Positions 51,486 through 59,929 are shown, counted from the first letter of the stretch. The stretch: DNA of 64,000 nucleotides from Salininema proteolyticum (GCF_042685645.1 NZ_JBHUNX010000001.1:2790001-2854000), one strand, 5' to 3'. Translations and numbers: made by a program. The notes: generated by a model not told the origin, from the sequence alone.

Positions 51486-52814
51486 CTATTTCAGCTCGTC
51501 CCACGCAGACTGCACGTCGGCCAGGACTCGGTCGAGGTCCTTGTCCCCGTCCGTCCAGGCGGTCACGGCCTCCCAGTACACCGACGCGCCGACCTCGCCG
51601 GGCATCAGGTCCGAGCCGTCGAAGCGGACGGTCACCGCCGGGTCCGAGACGATCTCGGTGGCGAACTCGTTGACGGCCGTGGTGGCGTTGGACGGGTCGA
51701 CGCCCTGGCGGGCGGTCGTCCACGGGCCCGTGCTGAGCCGGTTGTCGTGGTAGAACTGGCTCGCCAGGTACATGCGGACGGCCTCGACCGCGTCGCGCCC
51801 GTCGAAGGCCGCGACGAACTCGCCGCCGATGAGCATCCTGTTGTCGCCCTCGTTGGTCTCGGGGAAGCGGAAGACGAACACGTCGCCGTCCTCGCTGACG
51901 TCGACGTCCTCCTCCCAGCCGAGGAAGGAGGCCTGGCGGTGCATGCCGCACTCGCCGTCCAGGATCGGCAGCGCCGCGACCTTGAAGTCGGTCGAGGAGA
52001 TGAGCTCCGTCCCCCCGTAGACGTAGTCGTCGTTGGTGAGGATCGTGCCGGCCTTCTCGAAGGCGGCCTTGATGCGCGGGTCGGTGAACTCCGCGTCGTT
52101 GGTCACCCAGTCGTCGTAGAGGGCGACGTCCTCGCGCAGGACCACGTCCTCGATCCAGTCGGTGATGGGCCAGCCCGTCGCCTGGTCGGAGCCCGAACCG
52201 ACGCACCAGGGGGCGATGCCGTCGGCGAGCATCCGGTCGGACAGGGCGATCATCTCGTCCCAGGTTTGCGGGATCTCGTAGTCGTTCTCCTCGAACACGG
52301 AGGGCGAGTACCAGACGAAGGACTTCGCGTTGCCCGAGTGCGGGGCGGCGTAGAACTCGCCGTCGATGGTGCCGTAGTCCAGCCAGTCGTCGGTCCAGCC
52401 CTCCTGCGCCCTCTCGTAGAGGTCGTCGGGGGCCGGGACGAGGTCGTCCTTGAAGTTACGCATGAGGCCCGGCTGCGGGATCATGGCGATGTCGGGGGCC
52501 GAGCCGCCGTCGACCCGCTGGCGGAGGATGGCCTCCATCTCGCCGGTCCCCTCGTGCTGGATGTCGATGCCCACGCACTCGGCGAAGTCGGACCAGGCGG
52601 CCTCCATCTCGTCGCCCTCCTCCCCGCGGATGGTGGAGATGATCTCGACGGTCTCGTCGTCGAAGGTCCCGTACTCGGAGTACGTGTCGCAGTCGGAGGC
52701 GGCGTCCTGCTTCTCGCCCCTCGTTCCGTCGTCGTCGGGTGCGCCGCAGGCGGTCAGGAGCAGGCCGAGGGCCGCCGCCGTGCCGACGGCGCGGGAGGCT
52801 TGTCTGGTTCTCAT
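51486..52814 (-). CDS. Sugar-binding lipoprotein of an ABC importer (AglE/MalE-like)
   Basis: A 442-residue extracellular solute-binding protein, family 1. The signal peptide ends in the lipobox LTAC at about residues 20-23; the mature protein is acidic. Family segments include DIAMIPQPGLMRNF, YAAPHSGNAKSFVWYSPSVF and the hinge LIGGEFVAAFDG. The architecture resembles alpha-glucoside binding proteins, but the sugar is not certain. GGGAG precedes the ATG. It is the first gene of a three-gene operon with the two permeases. No regulator is adjacent. Confidence 0.94.
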   Translation of the reverse strand: MRTRQASRAVGTAAALGLLLTACGAPDDDGTRGEKQDAASDCDTYSEYGTFDDETVEIISTIRGEEGDEMEAAWSDFAECVGIDIQHEGTGEMEAILRQRVDGGSAPDIAMIPQPGLMRNFKDDLVPAPDDLYERAQEGWTDDWLDYGTIDGEFYAAPHSGNAKSFVWYSPSVFEENDYEIPQTWDEMIALSDRMLADGIAPWCVGSGSDQATGWPITDWIEDVVLREDVALYDDWVTNDAEFTDPRIKAAFEKAGTILTNDDYVYGGTELISSTDFKVAALPILDGECGMHRQASFLGWEEDVDVSEDGDVFVFRFPETNEGDNRMLIGGEFVAAFDGRDAVEAVRMYLASQFYHDNRLSTGPWTTARQGVDPSNATTAVNEFATEIVSDPAVTVRFDGSDLMPGEVGASVYWEAVTAWTDGDKDLDRVLADVQSAWDELK

Positions 52815-52948
52815 GTGTGGACTCCCTGAATCTAGGTCGAAGGCTGTTGTGGCTCCTCCCAGAAGTCAAGTGTGACAACCACAACTATGAGTACTAACCA
52901 TATGGTGCCGAGCGGACGGAGCGGGGTCAAGCCCAAGTTATGGTTTTG

Positions 52949-53587
52949 TTACCTGAAACGAAATGCATAGATACCTTTACTGAAAAGGCCCGGAGGCCGG
53001 CGCGCCGGCGGTAAGTGGAGAGCGCCGTTGAAGGCGGCTATGACGGCCGCCGGATCCTCGGCGCGCATGACGGCGCCCATGACGGCGACGCCGTGGGCGC
53101 CCGCCTCGCGGGCGGCGCGGGCGCGCTCGGGAGCCTCGACGCCGCCGAGGGCGTAGACGGGGACGGGCGACTCCTCGCAGCGGGACCGGAGGGCGGCGAG
53201 GCCGAGCGCCGGACCGTAGCCGGGCTTGGAGGCGCTAACCCAAACGGGTGAGAAGGTGACGTACGAGAGCCCGGCGTCCAGATGGGGCGGGTCTCCCACA
53301 TGTCGGGATCGACCGAGGACCGAGTGCGGCCACCGTGGATTGTCCACTCGGGAGGAGAGGTGAGCCTTCGAATGGGGCCATTCCGGATCGGAGACAAGCA
53401 CATCGGAGCAGAACTCCCCGAGCTCCCGGGCCATTTCACGACGTTGATGAACGCGAATATGCTTGTCGCGCAATAGAACGGAGAAGTCGCCACCCTCCCG
53501 AGCGCGCCGCAGGACCTCCACCGGACCCCCGGGGCCGGCCTGGGTCGCGTCGGTGACCACGAGGAGGCGATATTTAAGCAAATCCAT
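52949..53587 (-). CDS. ThiE/TenI-like protein
   Basis: A 212-residue TIM-barrel protein of the thiamine phosphate synthase/TenI superfamily. It has YRLLVVTDA at the start, LLRDK near residue 39, a weakened HL segment near 80, GRSRH near 93, YVTFSPVWVSASKPGYGPALG near 107-127 and VYALGGV near 142. The SPV-SASKPG form fits TenI (thiazole tautomerase) better than ThiE, whose GPxFxTxTK it lacks. No other thiamine gene or TPP riboswitch is near, so the true substrate is open. The ATG at 53587 begins the conserved sequence; TAGACT is eight bases upstream. Confidence 0.75.
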   Translation of the reverse strand: MDLLKYRLLVVTDATQAGPGGPVEVLRRAREGGDFSVLLRDKHIRVHQRREMARELGEFCSDVLVSDPEWPHSKAHLSSRVDNPRWPHSVLGRSRHVGDPPHLDAGLSYVTFSPVWVSASKPGYGPALGLAALRSRCEESPVPVYALGGVEAPERARAAREAGAHGVAVMGAVMRAEDPAAVIAAFNGALHLPPARRPPGLFSKGIYAFRFR

Positions 53588-53722
53588 TGCACGACAGTCT
53601 ATTTCAAGATAAGTTACCGGCCAGTGACATGAACGGAACGGAACGTATTGGTTGCTAACGCTACGATAACAGTTACCTCCAACACTTGCGTTCGTCACAT
53701 TTTTTGCGTAAGACTGCTCTTA

Positions 53723-54505
53723 ATGAGTATTGGGGATCAGATCGACGTCATCAGGTCGGAGGGGGACCGCATCGCCCGTGTAGCGGATGCCGCCTCGCTT
53801 GACGCCCCCGTACCCTCCTGTCCCGGGTGGGTGCTGCGGGACCTGGCCCGCCACGTCGGCCTCATCCACCGCTGGACGGCCTACATAGTGGGACGCCGCC
53901 GCCCGGCCGAGCCCGACCCGGACGCCTTCACCCGGCACGTCGGCCCGCTCCCCGACGACTCCGACCTCGCCGACTGGGTCCGCCTGGGCGTCAAGCACCT
54001 GGGCGACGTGCTCTCCGAGGCCCCCGACGACCTGCGCTGCTGGCAGCCGCTGCCGGCCCCCAGCGGGATCCGGTTCTGGGTCCGCCGCCAGGTCCACGAG
54101 ACGACGATGCACCGCGTGGACGCCGAGCTGGCCCTGGGGGACGAAGTATCCCACATCTCCCCCCTCTACGCCCTGGACGGCATAGACGAGATGCTCATGG
54201 GGTTCCAGAGCCGGTCGTCGACGCTGCTGAGGACCATACGGCCCACGTGCATCCACTTCCAGGCCAGCGACGTCCCCCACACCCGGGGCGACTGGTACAT
54301 CCACCTCAGCCACATGCCGCCGCTGGTCACCTCCTACCCCACGCTCCCTCCGGAGTGCGCCGTGCGGGGCCCGGCCGAGCTGCTGTACCTGGCCCTGTGG
54401 AACCGGCTGCCCTTCCGCGACCTCGACTGCGTCGGAGACACCTACCCCCTCCAGCTGTGGACCGAGCTCTCCCCGGTGCTCTGGTCGATCCCGATCGACG
54501 TCTGA
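53723..54505 (+). CDS. MDMPI-family mycothiol-dependent enzyme
   Basis: A 260-residue protein of the maleylpyruvate isomerase/DinB-like superfamily. The N-terminal metal-binding four-helix domain has SCPGWVLRDLARHVGLIHRW near residues 32-51 and HETTMHRVDAELALG near 130-144, giving the three histidines of the metal site. The C-terminal part is the smaller actinobacterial extension. Members use mycothiol, the actinobacterial thiol, in isomerase or detoxification reactions; the substrate is unknown. No ribosome site is obvious before the ATG. It is divergent from the ThiE/TenI-like gene. Confidence 0.88.
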   Translation: MSIGDQIDVIRSEGDRIARVADAASLDAPVPSCPGWVLRDLARHVGLIHRWTAYIVGRRRPAEPDPDAFTRHVGPLPDDSDLADWVRLGVKHLGDVLSEAPDDLRCWQPLPAPSGIRFWVRRQVHETTMHRVDAELALGDEVSHISPLYALDGIDEMLMGFQSRSSTLLRTIRPTCIHFQASDVPHTRGDWYIHLSHMPPLVTSYPTLPPECAVRGPAELLYLALWNRLPFRDLDCVGDTYPLQLWTELSPVLWSIPIDV

Positions 54506-54696
54506 GCCCCGGCGCCGGGAGATCCGGTCCCCGCCTCGGCCGAACGGCCTGAACCGCCGGCCTTCGCGCACGGAACCCGCCCTTTCAGGCCGCGGGGTCC
54601 TCGACGTCCCGGTACCACCGGGCCTCGCTCACGGAACCCGCCCCGAGAGTGCGCCCCAGCTCGACACCGGGCCGAGCCGTCCCTATCCTTTACGGG
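54506..54696. other. Intergenic region with an imperfect direct repeat
   Basis: 191 bases. CACGGAACCCGCCC occurs at 54569-54582 and again at 54630-54643, each embedded in a longer similar stretch of about 30 bases. No gene is seen. The YibE/F promoter lies at its right end (TATCCT at 54684-54689). Confidence 0.5.
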
Positions 54697-55959
54697 GTGA
54701 GCCACGACCACAGCCATACCGTCCACCGCGACGCCGTGCCCCGGCGCGCCCTGTGGATCCTCCTTCCCGCCGCACTCGCCACCCTCGCCGGACTCCTCTG
54801 GCTCTGGCCCTACGACTACGAGCCCGAGCAGCAGGAGCACAACCCCCAGTACAAGGCCGAGGTCCTCAGGGTCGTGCAGGGCGAGTGCCCCGAGGGCCAG
54901 GAGCAGGCCGGGATCGAGGGCCCCTGCGGCGAGGTGGGCGTCCGGGTCCTCACCGGCCCCGAGGAGGGCGAGGACCTGGTCGTGGACCTCCCGACCGGCC
55001 CGGGTTCCCCGCAGGTCGAGGTCGGCGACACCGTCGTGCTCATGTACCTCGAGGGCTCCATGACCGGCCAGCAGTACTACATCGTCGACCAGGAGCGCTC
55101 GCCGATGATGTGGGCGGCGCTGATCGCCTTCGTCCTCGCCATCATCGCCTTCGGCCGGTGGAAGGGCGTCCGCTCGCTGGTGAGCCTGTCGATCACCTTC
55201 GCGATAGTGCTCCTGTTCATCGTCCCGGCCATCCTCGACGGCAGTCCGCCGATGTTCGTGGCCATCGCCGGGTCGGCGGCGATCATGCTAGCGTCCCTGT
55301 TCCTCACCCACGGGTGGAACCGGACGACGACGGTGGCGGTGCTGGGCACGCTGGCGGCGCTGGTCATCACCGGGATCCTGGCGGCCGCGTCGACGAGCCT
55401 GGCCCACCTGACGGGCATCATGGACGAGGACACCAGCCAGCTGAGCCTGTACTACGACCTGGACATGTCGGGGCTGCTGCTGGCGGGGATCATCATCGGC
55501 GCGCTGGGCGTCATCGACGACATCACCATCTCGCAGTCGGCGACGATCGACGAGCTGTCCAAGGCCAATCCCGGCTGGAGCACCGCGCACCTGTTCGGAT
55601 CGGGCATGAGGGTCGGGCGCGACCACATCACCTCGGTGGTCAACACGCTGGTCCTGGCCTACGCCGGCGCGTCGCTCCCGCTCCTGGTGCTGCTGGCGGC
55701 GTCGGACGCCCCGGCCGGGCAGGTGCTGACGAACGAGCTCATCGCGGCCGAGATCATCCGCTCGGTGGTCGGCACGCTCGGCCTCATCGCGGCCGTCCCG
55801 ATCACGACCTACCTGGCGGCCGTCCTCGTGAAGCGGCGGGACGGCGGGAGGGGCGCGCCGGAGCCGGCCGAGGAGCCCGTGCCGGCGCGCAAGCGCCCGA
55901 AGCCGCAGGAGCTCGCCTGGGACGAGGACCAGCCCTACCCGCCGGGGCACACCCGGTAG
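54697..55959 (+). CDS. YibE/F-family membrane protein
   Basis: A 420-residue integral membrane protein. After a first helix (LWILLPAALATLAGLLWLW) comes an extracytoplasmic beta-rich domain (about residues 40-140) with a cysteine pair in GECPEGQEQ and GPCGEVG, and then eight or so helices containing the YibE/F signature GALGVIDDITISQSA near 270-284 and the AHLFGSGMRVGRDHITS stretch. The C-terminal tail is cytoplasmic, basic and Pro-rich. The family is thought to be transporters, without proven substrate. It starts with GTG and has TATCCT seven bases upstream rather than a ribosome site. Confidence 0.9.
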   Translation: MSHDHSHTVHRDAVPRRALWILLPAALATLAGLLWLWPYDYEPEQQEHNPQYKAEVLRVVQGECPEGQEQAGIEGPCGEVGVRVLTGPEEGEDLVVDLPTGPGSPQVEVGDTVVLMYLEGSMTGQQYYIVDQERSPMMWAALIAFVLAIIAFGRWKGVRSLVSLSITFAIVLLFIVPAILDGSPPMFVAIAGSAAIMLASLFLTHGWNRTTTVAVLGTLAALVITGILAAASTSLAHLTGIMDEDTSQLSLYYDLDMSGLLLAGIIIGALGVIDDITISQSATIDELSKANPGWSTAHLFGSGMRVGRDHITSVVNTLVLAYAGASLPLLVLLAASDAPAGQVLTNELIAAEIIRSVVGTLGLIAAVPITTYLAAVLVKRRDGGRGAPEPAEEPVPARKRPKPQELAWDEDQPYPPGHTR

Positions 55960-56018
55960 GCCGCCCCTGGGAGCGGGTCGGGGGTTCCGAGCCGTCCAGG
56001 GGACGCCGGGAGCACGGC

Positions 56019-56918
56019 TCAGAAGTTCCGGGCGCCCTCGTGGAGGGCCCGGAGCACGGTCATGACCGACGGGCGGGCCTTGGAGACTGTCCGGTGGACC
56101 ACGTAGATCTCGCGGGCCGGGGCGACCCCGATCAGCGGCCGGGTGGAGATCCCCCGGCGCCCGAGCGTGGCCATCCACGGCGCGACGGTCACTCCCAGCC
56201 CCTTGGAGACGAGCGTCAGGATCGTGTCGAGCCCCTCGAAGACCGAGAGGGGCGCCTTGATCGACTCGCGGCGCCACAGGCGCTCCAGGGCCACGCGCGA
56301 AGGTTCACCCTCAGGGGAGGCGATCCACGACTCCCCCGCCAGCCGGCGCATGGAGATCCGCTCCTCCTCGGCCAGGCGGTGCCCCTTGGGAAGGATCGCC
56401 ATGAGCGGGTCGTGGAAGAGGTAGTGGTAGGTCAGCGGCCCCTCGGTCTCGGGGTGGCGCATGCCCGACCAGTCGTCGACGAGGGCGAGGTCCACCTCGC
56501 CGGTCTTGACGCGGGAGACGGCCTCCGAGGCGGTCGGCTGCTGGCGGAACACGAGCGTCAGGTCGGGGTGCTTGCGCACCCGGCGCATGACCGAGCCGGC
56601 GAGGGCGACGGCCACCGACGGGGTGGCGGACACGGTCACCTGACCCTGTGGACTGTCGTCCATGGACGCCACGTCCGCCTCGGCGGCCGCTATGGCGTCC
56701 AGTATCTCTCCGGCGTGCTCGACGAGCCGCTGTCCGGTGTCGGTGAGGCGCGCCGAGCGAGCGGTCCGCTCAAGGAGCGGCACGCCAATCTCTTTCTCCA
56801 AGGCGCGCAACTGCTGCGAGACGGCCGAGGCCGTCTGTCCGGTGGCTATGGCGGTGGCCCTTATGGAACCGTGGGAGGCGAACTCGTAGAGGAGCCTCAG
56901 GCGCGACAGAGCGAGCAT
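56019..56918 (-). CDS. LysR-family transcriptional regulator
   Basis: A 299-residue LTTR: N-terminal winged HTH (LRLLYEFASHGSIRATAIAT, then SAVSQQLRALEKEIGVPLLE) and a periplasmic-binding-like effector domain from about residue 90. It is divergent from an aminotransferase gene and is likely to control it, binding in the 95 bases between. The ATG at 56918 is preceded by TAAGAT at exactly six bases and no ribosome site. The inducer is unknown; an amino or keto acid of the aminotransferase reaction is a natural guess. Confidence 0.94.
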   Translation of the reverse strand: MLALSRLRLLYEFASHGSIRATAIATGQTASAVSQQLRALEKEIGVPLLERTARSARLTDTGQRLVEHAGEILDAIAAAEADVASMDDSPQGQVTVSATPSVAVALAGSVMRRVRKHPDLTLVFRQQPTASEAVSRVKTGEVDLALVDDWSGMRHPETEGPLTYHYLFHDPLMAILPKGHRLAEEERISMRRLAGESWIASPEGEPSRVALERLWRRESIKAPLSVFEGLDTILTLVSKGLGVTVAPWMATLGRRGISTRPLIGVAPAREIYVVHRTVSKARPSVMTVLRALHEGARNF

Positions 56919-56924
56919 AAGGAA

Positions 56925-56930
56925 ATCTTA
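56925..56930 (-). promoter_or_regulatory. -10 element of the LysR gene
   Basis: TAAGAT on the minus strand, six bases before the ATG at 56918; identical hexamer to the merR promoter. Confidence 0.5.
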
Positions 56931-57013
56931 CCCTGAGCGAAAGCTTGTATCACTTGTGTTTAGGTATACGTAGGGCGACGCTGTAGGCACGAATCTTAAT
57001 AGAAGGAGAGACC

Positions 57014-58285
57014 GTGACCATCTCAGCAACCCTCGCCGCCAATGAGGCCGTCGCCGCCCGACGAGCCGCTGGAGCCGATGTCGTCGCACTCGCTTTCGGG
57101 GAGGCCAACCTCCCCGTCCATCCCCTGCTCAGAAATGCCTACCTCTCCGGCGCCGGGAGGGCCTCCTACGGTCCGGTCGCGGGCCTCCCGGCCGCCCGCG
57201 AGGCTCTCGCCGGGTACTTCACCCGCCAGGGCCTCGCCACCTCCCCCGACCGCCTCCTGCTCGGACCGGGCACGAAGCCGATCCTCTACACGCTGCTGGG
57301 CGCCCTCGGCGGAGAGGTGGCCGTCCCGACCCCCGCGTGGGTCTCCTACGCGGCCCAGGCCGACCTCCTGGGGATCTCCGCCCTTCGGATCCCCGTCCCC
57401 GGTGGAGAGGGCGGGGCCGCGGACCCCGCCCTCCTCCGAGCCTCTCTAGAGGCTGCCCGCGCCGAGGGCCGCCGTCCGACCTCGATGCTCATGACGATGC
57501 CGGACAACCCGACGGGCCTGATCCCGTCGGAGTCGACGGTGCGGGAGCTGTGCGCGATCGCCGAGGAGTACGACCTGGTGATCATCTCCGACGAGATCTA
57601 CCGCGACCTCGTGCACGAGGGCGTCCCGGTGCCCTCGCCGGCGCTGTACGCCCCGGAGCGCACCGTGGTGACCACCGGACTGTCCAAGAACTTCGCCCTC
57701 GGCGGATGGCGGATGGGCGCGGCCCGCTTCCCGGACGGCGAGCGCGGCGAGCGCCTGTGCGACCGGGTCCGGTCCTGGGCCAGCGAGATCTGGTCGACCC
57801 CGCCGCTGCCGGCGCAGCACGTGGCGGCGGTGGCCTGGTCGGACGCCCCGGAGCTGCGGGAGCGCGTGGAGGGCTCGGCCCGTCTGCACGGGACGGTCGC
57901 CAGGGCGGTGGCCGAGGTGTTCCGCGAGGCCGGGGCCGATGTCGCCAAGCCGCAGGGCGGTTTCTACGTGTGGCCGGACTTCGGTCCGGCGCGGGGTGAA
58001 CTGGCCTCCAGGGGCGTGGAGACCAGCGCGGACCTGACCGCGTACCTGGCCGAGAGGGACGTGTTCGCGATTCCGGGCACGGAGTTCGGTGACGCGCCGG
58101 AGAATCTCACGATGAGGATCGCGGTGCCCGGGCTCTACGGGACCACCGACACCGAGCGGTCGGCGGCGCTGGAGGCCGGCGACCCGCTGTCCGTCCCTTG
58201 GATCGAGCACGCGCTGGAGCGCCTCTCAGAGACGCTGGCCGATCTGACGGTCTCCCGTCCGTCGCTGGTGGGTCAGGGGGTCTGA
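57014..58285 (+). CDS. PLP-dependent aminotransferase, class I/II
   Basis: A 423-residue fold-type I aminotransferase. FGEANLPVHP near residue 28 and YGPVAGLPAAREALAGYF near 52 match the substrate-side start. DNPTG near 163, the cofactor aspartate/tyrosine in ISDEIYRDLV near 196, the PLP lysine in TGLSKNFALGGWRMG near 224 and FYVWPDF near 318 complete the site. It is related to aspartate/alanine aminotransferases; the substrate is not clear. The GTG start has AAGGAGAG before it, in contrast to its leaderless LysR neighbour. Confidence 0.93.
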   Translation: MTISATLAANEAVAARRAAGADVVALAFGEANLPVHPLLRNAYLSGAGRASYGPVAGLPAAREALAGYFTRQGLATSPDRLLLGPGTKPILYTLLGALGGEVAVPTPAWVSYAAQADLLGISALRIPVPGGEGGAADPALLRASLEAARAEGRRPTSMLMTMPDNPTGLIPSESTVRELCAIAEEYDLVIISDEIYRDLVHEGVPVPSPALYAPERTVVTTGLSKNFALGGWRMGAARFPDGERGERLCDRVRSWASEIWSTPPLPAQHVAAVAWSDAPELRERVEGSARLHGTVARAVAEVFREAGADVAKPQGGFYVWPDFGPARGELASRGVETSADLTAYLAERDVFAIPGTEFGDAPENLTMRIAVPGLYGTTDTERSAALEAGDPLSVPWIEHALERLSETLADLTVSRPSLVGQGV

Positions 58286-58301
58286 CTCCGATTCCGACAC
58301 G

Positions 58302-58332
58302 GAGGGGCCGGACGCGGAGCATCCGGCCCCTC
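58302..58332. terminator. Bidirectional hairpin terminator
   Basis: A perfect 11-bp stem (58302-58312 with 58322-58332) and nine-base loop between the aminotransferase gene and the convergent DUF1707 gene. Confidence 0.7.
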
Positions 58333-58349
58333 GCCGTGCCGCGAAGGGA

Positions 58350-58700
58350 TCAGAGAACGTCGGAGATCAGGGTGAAGACGACATAGAGGACCAGGACGAC
58401 CACGACGACGGCCACGAAGAAGAAGGCCAGGCCCACGGCGCGCTGGAGCTCCAGTTCGCGGCCTTCGCGGACCGGTCCCCTCCAGTGCCCGTAGCGCCAG
58501 GAGTCGTGCGGGACGGATTCCATGTAGGACAACTCGTCGAGCAGGTGCTGGAGTTCTCCGACGGTGGTGGCGGCGAGGGCCTCCTGGCGGCGGGAGCGGT
58601 ACTGGCCCTGAGAGACGTGGCCCTTTTTGAGGGCGCTGTCGAGGCAGTCGATGACATAGCGGCGGTCGGCTCGGGAGGCGCGGATGTCGTACGGGTCCAT
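58350..58700 (-). CDS. DUF1707 membrane protein
   Basis: A 116-residue protein: the N-terminal DUF1707 (SHOCT-like) domain with RASRADRRYVIDCLDSALKK and HVSQGQYRSRRQEALAATTV followed by GELQHLLDEL (residues 7-56), then a linker and one strong membrane helix (LAFFFVAVVVVVLVLYVVFTL) near 91-111. DUF1707 is an actinobacterial domain believed to mediate protein contacts near the membrane. GAGGAG lies in front of the ATG. Function unknown. Confidence 0.9.
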   Translation of the reverse strand: MDPYDIRASRADRRYVIDCLDSALKKGHVSQGQYRSRRQEALAATTVGELQHLLDELSYMESVPHDSWRYGHWRGPVREGRELELQRAVGLAFFFVAVVVVVLVLYVVFTLISDVL

Positions 58701-58883
58701 GGCGGGCTCCTCATGCGCTTTTTATCAAGCATGACAGAGGAATACGTATTGGGGAAGCCCGATTTCCCACGGTAGGGGGCTCAGCGTGACCGGGCGGCCG
58801 GCCCGGGGGGCGGTGAAGAGTCCGGCCCCCGACAGTTCCCCCGGTGTACACGCGGGATCTACTCAGAGTTCCATCGCTTTCAC

Positions 58884-58889
58884 TATGAT
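58884..58889 (+). promoter_or_regulatory. -10 element of the L7/L12-like gene
   Basis: TATGAT six bases before the ATG at 58896. Confidence 0.55.
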
Positions 58890-58895
58890 TTGGGC

Positions 58896-59249
58896 ATGAT
58901 CGCTCCCGAGAGGGATTCGGACCGACTGCTGGACCGGACCCTGAGACAGAATTCGACGGCGGCGTATCTCGACATCGTCGTCACCCACGTGCCGGAAGGC
59001 TGGCGCGACTACCGCAGGGCGGTGAAGGTGCTGGCCCACTGCCTCGACCCCAGCGGGCTGGCGGAGGGCCGCCGCCGGGCCGACGAGATGCTGCAGCGGC
59101 GTCCCACGGCCGTCCTCCGGCGCGTCCTTCCCGAGGCCGCCGAGGAGATGGCGAGGCGGCTGCTGCGCTGTGGCGCCACGGTGGCCGTCCAGGCCGCGTC
59201 CCCTTCGGCGACGCCCGCCGCCGCGTCCGAGCCGCTCAAGCGGCGCTGA
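58896..59249 (+). CDS. Stand-alone ribosomal L7/L12 C-terminal-like protein
   Basis: A 117-residue soluble protein. Residues about 25-94 (LDIVVTHVPEGWRDYRRAVK, VLAHCLDPSGLAEGRRRADE, then AEEMARRLLRCGATVAVQ) follow the beta-alpha-alpha-beta-alpha-beta pattern and length of the L7/L12 C-terminal domain, the part that recruits translation GTPases. In L7/L12 the same places read IAVIKVVR, GLGLKEAKDLV and AGAKVEV. The N-terminal dimerisation domain of L7/L12 is missing and the tail is Ala/Ser/Pro-rich. Many factor-binding lysines are replaced. The similarity is by eye. It has a leaderless-type start. Confidence 0.65.
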   Translation: MIAPERDSDRLLDRTLRQNSTAAYLDIVVTHVPEGWRDYRRAVKVLAHCLDPSGLAEGRRRADEMLQRRPTAVLRRVLPEAAEEMARRLLRCGATVAVQAASPSATPAAASEPLKRR

Positions 59250-59274
59250 CGGGGTTCGGCCCGCGCAGAAGAAG

Positions 59275-59300
59275 GGCGGCCGCCCCGGTGGGCGACCGCC
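59275..59300. terminator. Bidirectional hairpin terminator
   Basis: An 11-bp stem with one mismatch (59275-59285 with 59290-59300) and a four-base loop, between convergent genes. Confidence 0.65.
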
Positions 59301-59335
59301 GATTCGCCGTCCGTTCACCCGGACGTAACCGCTCT

Positions 59336-59929
59336 CTATTCGTCGACGAGCGTGACCTCGCCGGTGTCCAGCGAGTAGGCCGCTCCGACGATCATCGCGT
59401 CCTTCAGGTTCTCGCGCCTCTTCAGATCGGCGACGGTCCGCTGGATCTGCAGCCTCATGGCCAGCGGCTCCGCCTCGTCAGGGGCCTCCTCCAGCGCCTG
59501 CGCGGCCGGCTGCCACAGCTGCTCGACCAGGTACCCGGCTCGGGGGTCGTGGGACTTCTCCTCGACGGCGCTCAGGGCCGCCCCGACCGCGCCGCAGCGC
59601 TCGTGGCCGAGGACGACGATCAGGGGGACGCCCAGTTCGCTGACCACGAACTCCAGCGATCCCACCGCGGCGCGGTCCGGGACGTGTCCGGCGGTGCGGA
59701 TGACCGCCAGCTGCCCGAAGTCGCAGTCGAAGACCGACTCGGCCGTGACGCGCGAGTCCACACAGGTGAAGACCGCGGCCTTGGGATTCTGGGACGGGGC
59801 CGCGCGGCGCGCGGACTCGATGTCCCTCTTGAAACGCGGTTCCCCGGCGCGGAAACGCTCGTTTCCCTCCAGGAGACCGCCCAAAGTGTCGATGACCTCG
59901 CGTTGGGCCATCAGAGCGGAAGCATTCAT
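59336..59929 (-). CDS. Beta-class carbonic anhydrase
   Basis: A 197-residue zinc enzyme for CO2/bicarbonate interconversion. The Zn ligands are Cys in FTCVDSRV near residue 55, and His and Cys in LGHERCGAV near 110-118; the Asp-Arg dyad is the DSR of the first motif, so the site is complete. IRTAGHVP near 77 is also typical. The ATG at 59929 begins the family-like sequence, though no ribosome site precedes it; a frame to 60004 is unlikely. It stands alone. Confidence 0.95.
   Translation of the reverse strand: MNASALMAQREVIDTLGGLLEGNERFRAGEPRFKRDIESARRAAPSQNPKAAVFTCVDSRVTAESVFDCDFGQLAVIRTAGHVPDRAAVGSLEFVVSELGVPLIVVLGHERCGAVGAALSAVEEKSHDPRAGYLVEQLWQPAAQALEEAPDEAEPLAMRLQIQRTVADLKRRENLKDAMIVGAAYSLDTGEVTLVDE

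Noticed and set aside
53588..53722. TPP riboswitch upstream of the ThiE/TenI-like gene
   Set aside because: No thi-box core is visible, and the gene appears to start only a few bases after its promoter.
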